A DNA stretch of 10,346 nt from Thermomicrobiaceae bacterium. Its GTDB lineage: Bacteria > Chloroflexota > Chloroflexia > Thermomicrobiales > Thermomicrobiaceae. The notes beneath the pieces were generated by a model. That model saw only the letters and a program-made list of their open reading frames with translations. It ran no database searches and was not told where the DNA came from. The stretch covers positions 1 to 10,346 of the forward strand of contig JAICWZ010000033.1 of the NCBI GenBank assembly GCA_025966355.1, written 5' to 3'. Of this stretch, positions 6,984 to 10,346 are shown piece by piece (the first letter of the stretch is position 1; every line of letters begins with the position of its first letter). A program made the translations under genes and the position numbers.

Positions 6984-6992
6984 TGCCATACT
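6984..6992 (+). promoter_or_regulatory. Candidate extended -10 promoter of the CocE-type hydrolase gene
   Basis: TGCCATACT is a TGn extended -10 with core CATACT, the same core as in front of the EVE gene. It ends 40 bases before the TTG start at 7033. It lies within a small imperfect dyad, ATGCC (6983-6987) / GGCAT (6996-7000). No clear -35 is visible. Confidence 0.33.
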
Positions 6993-7032
6993 GGCGGCAT
7001 AAACGTTTCGACCGGCGAAGGGTAGGTGCCAG

Positions 7033-8751
7033 TTGACCGTGGACGCCGATTTCACGCCAGTGCTCCCCACCAGTTCGATTTCCCAACCCATCACGTCAGT
7101 CACCCATATTCGGCACGATCTGCGTGTGCCGATGCGTGACGGCGTCGAACTGTCGCTCGATTTGATCCGGCCCGACACGCCCGGTCCGCATCCCGTCATT
7201 TTGCTGCGCACGCCATACGACAAGGTGCGCGGTCGTCAGCCGTTTCATCTCGATCTGGCGCGACGCGGTTATATCGTCGCGCTCAACGATATTCGCGGAC
7301 GCTTCAACTCCGATGGCGACTTCTCGCCCTACATTCATGACACCGAAGACGGCTACGACACGATCGAATGGATCGCCGCACAGGAATGGTGCGACGGCAA
7401 TATCGGCATGGCCGGTGGCTCGTGCGTGGCGCGCACCCAGTGGCTGGCAGCCGCCGCCAACCCGCCGCATCTCAAGGCGATTGTGCCGGTCGCTTCGCCT
7501 CCCGACGCCTACCTGAATGAGCCGATTTGCAACGGCTGCTTCCTCCTGCCGGTCAGCGAGTGGATGCTCAAGATGGGTCGTCGCTCCTACCAACTCGGCG
7601 CGATGGACGACGTCTATGCCGAGATGCAACCGTATTTCAATGCGCTCCCGCTGGCCGATGCCGCGCGCCAAGCCGGTATCCAGAGCCGCTGGTGGGACGA
7701 GTGGATGCAGCATCCGAACCTCGACGATTACTGGCGTCGCGGCTCCTATATGCACGCCTGGCCACAGATGTCGGTCGCCGCGCTCAACATCAGCGGCTGG
7801 TGGGACATGAATTTCCCCGGTGGACTTCTGAACTTCACCGGGTTGCAGCGCAACGGGAAAGATGACGACGTGCGCCGCTCGCAAAAGCTGATCATCGGCC
7901 CCTGGCCACATCGGGGGAACCGCACGCGCTCGCTCAACGGCATCGACTTCGGCGACGACGCGATTATCGATCTGGCGTCGTACCAGATCCGTTTCTACGA
8001 TCGCTGGCTCAAGGGGATTCGGAACGGGATCGAGGACGAAGCGGCAGTTTATCTCTTCATTCTCGGCACGAACGAGTGGTGGGCCGAGCGCGAATGGCCG
8101 CTGCGCGATGCCGACGACGTCGAGTTCTATTTTCACTCGCGCGGGCACGCGAACAGCTTGAAGGGCGACGGCGTCCTCTCAACCGACCTGCCGGGCACGG
8201 AGCCGGCTGACCGCTACACCTACGATCCGTCCGACCCAAACGGAATGCTCTGGCGTCTCGAAGACGGTCCGGTCGACGATCGCCTGCCGGCGATCCGCGA
8301 CGACATGCTCTGCTACACGACCGAGGTGCTCACCGAGCCGCTCACGGTCGTCGGTCCGGTCTCGGTCACGCTCTATGCCTCGTCTTCGGCGCGCGATACC
8401 GACTGGCACGTTCGCCTCTGCGACGTCCATCCCGATGGTTCGGTCCGCTTCCTTTGCCACGGGATGCTACGCGCCCGCTTCCGCGAGTCGTTCGAACAGC
8501 CTAACCTGCTCGAACCGGACAAGGTCTATCAGTTCAGCTTCGGCGCCGATGCCGCGGGCGTTTGTTTCCTGCCCGGCCATCGCGTCCGCGTCGAGGTGAC
8601 CAGCAGCTGGTTTCCGGAGTACGACCGCAACACCAACTCCGGTGCCGACAACAATTTTCTGGACGACCGGATCGTCGTTGCGAACCAGCGCATCTACCAC
8701 GAGCGCGGGCGTGAATCACATATCACCCTGCCGGTCGTCCGTCGCGGCTAA
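7033..8751 (+). CDS. CocE/NonD family (S15-like) alpha/beta hydrolase with atypical nucleophile elbow
   Basis: This 572-residue protein belongs to the cocaine esterase / X-Pro dipeptidyl-peptidase-like serine hydrolases, which cleave esters or amides of largely unknown natural substrates. Order: N-terminal strand and MRDGVELSLDL start (34-44); alpha/beta hydrolase core with RTPYDK (Y62 matches CocE's oxyanion tyrosine) and the NDIRGRFNSDGDF block; helical cap about 150-240; then GWWDMNF (D258) and IGPWPHRGN (H293); C-terminal jelly-roll domain about 330-572 with VGPVSVTLYASSSARDTDWHVRL. The triad is S130-D258-H293, close to CocE spacing. Unusually, the elbow reads GGSCVAR where the family has GxSYxG, so the tyrosine after the nucleophile is cysteine and the second glycine is alanine. 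No signal peptide is seen. The start could be TTG 7033 (GAAGGG ten bases upstream) or GTG 7039 (AGGTG ten bases upstream). Its 3' end overlaps the convergent arsR-type gene by 36 bp. Confidence 0.9.
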   Translation: MTVDADFTPVLPTSSISQPITSVTHIRHDLRVPMRDGVELSLDLIRPDTPGPHPVILLRTPYDKVRGRQPFHLDLARRGYIVALNDIRGRFNSDGDFSPYIHDTEDGYDTIEWIAAQEWCDGNIGMAGGSCVARTQWLAAAANPPHLKAIVPVASPPDAYLNEPICNGCFLLPVSEWMLKMGRRSYQLGAMDDVYAEMQPYFNALPLADAARQAGIQSRWWDEWMQHPNLDDYWRRGSYMHAWPQMSVAALNISGWWDMNFPGGLLNFTGLQRNGKDDDVRRSQKLIIGPWPHRGNRTRSLNGIDFGDDAIIDLASYQIRFYDRWLKGIRNGIEDEAAVYLFILGTNEWWAEREWPLRDADDVEFYFHSRGHANSLKGDGVLSTDLPGTEPADRYTYDPSDPNGMLWRLEDGPVDDRLPAIRDDMLCYTTEVLTEPLTVVGPVSVTLYASSSARDTDWHVRLCDVHPDGSVRFLCHGMLRARFRESFEQPNLLEPDKVYQFSFGADAAGVCFLPGHRVRVEVTSSWFPEYDRNTNSGADNNFLDDRIVVANQRIYHERGRESHITLPVVRRG

Positions 8752-9072
8752 GCGCTCCGCCGCGCATTTGAGCGCGTTCAGACGTCGGTCCCAGGTCTCG
8801 GCCAGATCGGCCATCCAGCGCGCCGACGCTTCGAGTGAATCGGTCTCGACCTGGTAGAGCACTTCCCGACCATGTCGCCCGCCGGAGACAAGACCGGCCT
8901 GTTCCAGAAGTTGCAGATGCTTGGCGATCGCCTGGCGCGACACCGGCAGGCGGTCGGCGAGACGCGATGCGCTCGCCTGCCCTTCTTCGGCCAGCGCTCC
9001 GAGCAGCCGGCGCCGCGTCGGATCGGCCAGCGCCGCTAGCACATGACCGACGTCGTCGACCTCGGGGTTCAT
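8716..9072 (-). CDS. ArsR-family winged-helix transcriptional repressor (SRPBCC-linked, SdpR-like)
   Basis: This 118-residue protein is one ArsR/SmtB-type winged helix-turn-helix. It has LADPTRRRLLGALAEEG at about 15-31, the SASRLADRLPVSRQAIAKHLQLLEQAGLV helix-turn-helix and recognition region, and the beta-wing GGRHGREVLYQV. The tail is helical. The CxC-type metal sites of metal-sensing ArsR proteins are absent; the only cysteine is near residue 102. It therefore probably does not sense metal and belongs to the SdpR-like group that accompanies SRPBCC proteins. Its ATG overlaps the TGA of the upstream SRPBCC gene (ATGA), so translation is probably coupled. Two matching dyads upstream of the pair suggest autorepression. 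Its stop lies inside the convergent hydrolase gene, giving a 36-bp tail-to-tail overlap. The inducing signal is unknown. Confidence 0.92.
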   Translation of the reverse strand: MNPEVDDVGHVLAALADPTRRRLLGALAEEGQASASRLADRLPVSRQAIAKHLQLLEQAGLVSGGRHGREVLYQVETDSLEASARWMADLAETWDRRLNALKCAAERLAATDDRQGDM

Positions 9073-9506
9073 GCCGCCTCGCGTTCGGCAGTCGATTTGA
9101 GCACATCCAGCTGGAAGATCCAGCCCTCGGTGTTCCCTCTAATCACATCCTCGGGATTCGGAACCGCCGCGAAGCCGCTTTCGACGACGCGAACCACACT
9201 GCCGCCATCGTGTTCGCGTACCCAGAACTCGACCAGCGTTGTCGGCCCAGGCTCGGCGCCATCTTCCGGAATACCGGGAACCCAGCGGAACGAGATGTAG
9301 TTCGGAGGCTCGGTGGCAATGGTTCGCAGCGGAAACTGCCCGTATTTCGGGTCTTCGATTACGTCGAGATCGCCCTCTTTCCAACGCCGTTGACCGGAAC
9401 GATCGCCATCGCCGATCCACCAGCCCGGTTCGCTCACCAGCTCCCAGACGCGCTGCACCGGCGCGTTGATCATGATCTCGCGTTCGATTTTGTCTTGAAC
9501 GGTCAC
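9069..9506 (-). CDS. SRPBCC (AHSA1-like) protein coupled to the ArsR-type regulator
   Basis: This 145-residue protein is a single START/Bet v1-like SRPBCC fold of the AHSA1 type, which forms a deep hydrophobic pocket; natural ligands are generally unknown. Typical features are the opening strand IEREIMINAPVQRVWELVSEPGWWIG, the central FRWVPG strand after PPNYISF, TTLVEFWVREHDGGSVVRVVESGF, and a final long helix with GWIFQLDVLKSTAE. The GTG start at 9506 has GGAAGG seven bases upstream. Its stop overlaps the regulator's start by four bases, so the two are produced together. This pairing is a widespread arrangement in which the ArsR protein controls the SRPBCC protein. The SRPBCC protein may act as the ligand receptor or small-molecule handler; that is inference. 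No membrane segment or signal is seen. Confidence 0.88.
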   Translation of the reverse strand: MTVQDKIEREIMINAPVQRVWELVSEPGWWIGDGDRSGQRRWKEGDLDVIEDPKYGQFPLRTIATEPPNYISFRWVPGIPEDGAEPGPTTLVEFWVREHDGGSVVRVVESGFAAVPNPEDVIRGNTEGWIFQLDVLKSTAEREAA

Positions 9507-9541
9507 AGGCTCGTCCTTCCATCAACCGGCCGTCGACTAAT

Positions 9542-9559
9542 TGCAACCTGATAGTTGCA
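9542..9559. promoter_or_regulatory. Candidate ArsR operator 1 (proximal to the SRPBCC gene)
   Basis: TGCAAC (9542-9547) and GTTGCA (9554-9559) form a perfect inverted repeat with a six-base spacer. It matches the neighbouring element at 9575-9592 in both arms and spacing. It lies 36 bases upstream of the GTG start and overlaps the candidate -10 of the SRPBCC-arsR operon. Confidence 0.65.
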
Positions 9560-9579
9560 TATTTCGAATGACGTTGCAA
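9551..9579 (-). promoter_or_regulatory. Tentative promoter of the SRPBCC-arsR operon
   Basis: On the minus strand TTGCAA (9574-9579) could be the -35 and AACTAT (9551-9556), preceded by TGC, the -10, with a 17-bp spacer. The -10 matches only three of six bases. The appeal is its fit: the -35 lies in operator 2 and the -10 in operator 1, so repressor binding would block polymerase. Confidence 0.25.
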
Positions 9580-9592
9580 CCATTGGGTTGCA
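9575..9592. promoter_or_regulatory. Candidate ArsR operator 2 (distal)
   Basis: TGCAACC (9575-9581) and GGTTGCA (9586-9592) form a perfect inverted repeat with a four-base spacer. The core TGCAAC-N6-GTTGCA is identical to operator 1. Centres are 33 bp apart, about three helical turns, so two dimers would sit on the same face of the DNA. Confidence 0.65.
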
Positions 9593-9626
9593 TGTTAATA
9601 GTCCGCCGTGACTGCAGGAGGGCGGT

Positions 9627-10157
9627 TCAGTCGATCATCGCCGCGTACCGCGCCAGCAGCTTCTGGTGCTCATCGCCGGGCGACGGCCGTTCCTGGCCCG
9701 CGAGTCGCGCTTCAAGTTTGTCGAGTAGTTGGTGCCAACCGGCTGCGTTGCGCGAGAGGATCAGAGCAAGACTGTCGCCCTTGGCCACCGAGTTGGCCGC
9801 CGCTTTGACGTCGGCGTGACTCATACGATGCGTCAATGTCAGCCGGCAACCGGTCGCGGTTGGGGACAATTCCCAGGTGACGAGCGCCGATGGATTCAGC
9901 TCGAGCCAGAAGGTGTGCTGAAAGAGACGGGGTGGCTCTACCCGTTCGATACGATCGACCACCGTCATGCCGTTGCCGTGGTGAGTCACGTAGCGGCCAC
10001 CGGGATGCAGGTCGATTTCCGGTCGAGCACCCATCCAGATCGCGATCTCGGCTGGATCGGTGATCGCTTGCCAGACGCGTTCGATCGGGTGTGGAAGCTC
10101 GCATTCGTAGCGAAAGATATAGTTGCCGTCCTGCGCCTCGATGGTGCCGTCCGTCAT
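9627..10157 (-). CDS. SRPBCC (AHSA1-like) domain protein
   Basis: This 176-residue protein is a second AHSA1-type SRPBCC fold. It opens with YIFRYECELPHPIERVWQAITDPAEIAIWMG (about 13-43), followed by DLHPGGRYVTHHGNGMTVVDRIERVEPPRLFQHTFW, then the VTWELSPTATGCRLTLTHRM strands. A C-terminal helix with AAGWHQLLDKLEARLAG closes the pocket. A 20-residue tail beyond the fold (PSPGDEHQKLLARYAAMID) is longer than in its neighbour. ATG 10157 has GGAG five bases upstream. It points the same way as the SRPBCC-arsR pair, but 120 bp carrying the two operators separate them. It may have its own promoter, and the pair may be transcribed independently or by readthrough. It starts about 43 bases after the ssrA terminator and I see no clear promoter in that gap. 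The ligand is unknown. The two SRPBCC proteins look only distantly related. Confidence 0.87.
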   Translation of the reverse strand: MTDGTIEAQDGNYIFRYECELPHPIERVWQAITDPAEIAIWMGARPEIDLHPGGRYVTHHGNGMTVVDRIERVEPPRLFQHTFWLELNPSALVTWELSPTATGCRLTLTHRMSHADVKAAANSVAKGDSLALILSRNAAGWHQLLDKLEARLAGQERPSPGDEHQKLLARYAAMID

Positions 10158-10179
10158 TCATTCTCCGTTCATGCCTTGC

Positions 10180-10192
10180 GAACCAACGGTTC
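10180..10192. repeat. Short inverted repeat upstream of the distal SRPBCC gene
   Basis: GAACC (10180-10184) and GGTTC (10188-10192) are perfectly complementary with a three-base spacer, 23 bases upstream of the ATG at 10157. It differs from the TGCAAC operators. It could be a regulatory site or a chance hairpin in the leader. Confidence 0.25.
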
Positions 10193-10200
10193 ATGACACA

Positions 10201-10237
10201 AAACAATGAAAAGCCGCCCCACGAACGCGGGGCGGCT
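10201..10237 (-). terminator. Intrinsic terminator of ssrA
   Basis: On the minus strand a perfect 9-bp stem AGCCGCCCC / GGGGCGGCT (10229-10237 and 10212-10220) with an 8-base loop is followed by a T-rich tract (TTTCATTGTTT). It lies 10 bases after the mature tmRNA 3' end, the expected position for the ssrA terminator. Confidence 0.85.
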
Positions 10238-10247
10238 CATCAAGCAG

Positions 10248-10346
10248 TGGAGATGGGGGGAATCGAACCCCCGTCCAGAATGTTCAGCGGAAGATATGCT
10301 ACAAGCTTAGCCGGCACTTTTTTACCGCGTCAGACCCCTGCCGGCT
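10248..10346 (-). ncRNA. ssrA: tmRNA (transfer-messenger RNA), 3' part, cut by window edge
   Basis: The last 99 bases read on the minus strand match the 3' end of tmRNA, the tRNA-like and mRNA-like RNA that rescues stalled ribosomes with SmpB and tags the peptide for degradation. Visible parts are the T arm with GGACGGGGGTTCGATTCC and its loop TTCGATT, the 3' acceptor strand CATCTCC plus discriminator A at 10248, and the conserved GCTAAGC-TGTAG segment. A perfect 8-bp stem AGCCGGCA (10346-10339) / TGCCGGCT (10316-10309) belongs to the last pseudoknot; GCGG in its loop can pair with downstream CCGC. The 3' CCA is not encoded (CTG follows the discriminator) and would be added after transcription. 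The tag-coding region, the 5' end and any permuted form cannot be judged because they lie outside the window. Confidence 0.9.

Noticed and set aside
7096..8148. Minus-strand open frame of 350 codons across the hydrolase
   Set aside because: Antisense to a gene with full catalytic triad and both domains.
8835..9551. Plus-strand open frame of 238 codons across arsR and the SRPBCC gene
   Set aside because: Antisense to two genes with clear families and an ATGA coupling.
9603..9625. Possible terminator after the distal SRPBCC gene (CCGCC / GGCGG)
   Set aside because: Only a 5-bp stem around a 13-base loop and no T-run follows on the minus strand.

Overview
The window looks like chromosomal DNA from a high-GC bacterium. 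GTG and TTG starts are common and genes are tightly packed. The mix of a glcDEF operon, a CocE/NonD hydrolase, an ArsR–SRPBCC pair and a DUF885 peptidase fits Chloroflexota (Thermomicrobia-like), with Actinomycetota as the alternative. This placement is an impression from gene content and style; there is no phylogenetic marker apart from a partial tmRNA. I see no IS element, phage gene, CRISPR array or tRNA.

Layout. (1) 1–1247, plus strand: the C-terminal three quarters or so of a DUF885 predicted zinc metallopeptidase, cut by the window edge. (2) 5378–1261, minus strand: a compact operon glcD–glcE–glcF encoding the two flavin subunits and the iron-sulfur subunit of a glycolate / D-2-hydroxyacid oxidase. 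It converges on the DUF885 gene with only 13 bp between stop codons. (3) 5379–5524: a divergent promoter region between glcD and a plus-strand EVE-domain gene (5525–5998), holding a nested dyad. (4) 5999–6330: a gene-free stretch with a perfect 20-bp palindrome and a candidate extended -10 promoter. It is followed by two small unrecognised genes in a row, a three-helix membrane protein (6331–6705) and a 69-residue CxxC protein (6743–6952). (5) 7033–8751, plus strand: a CocE/NonD (S15-like) alpha/beta hydrolase with an atypical nucleophile elbow. Its 3' end overlaps the 3' end of the next, minus-strand gene by 36 bp. (6) 10157–8716, minus strand: two SRPBCC (AHSA1-like) genes and an ArsR-family repressor. 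The second SRPBCC gene and arsR are coupled by an ATGA overlap, and two matching 18-bp dyads (TGCAAC-N6-GTTGCA) lie just upstream of that pair as likely operators. (7) 10346–10201, minus strand: the 3' end of tmRNA (ssrA) followed by its intrinsic terminator.

The glc subunits should form one membrane-associated oxidase passing electrons from glycolate or lactate through FAD and Fe-S clusters to the respiratory chain. The SRPBCC–ArsR pair looks like a self-regulated ligand-binding unit. The other genes are probably independent. I do not see a clearly new multi-gene system. The most unusual items are the hydrolase's Ser-Cys-Val-Ala elbow, the two-operator ArsR control region, the nested dyad between glcD and the EVE gene, and the pair of small unknown genes.
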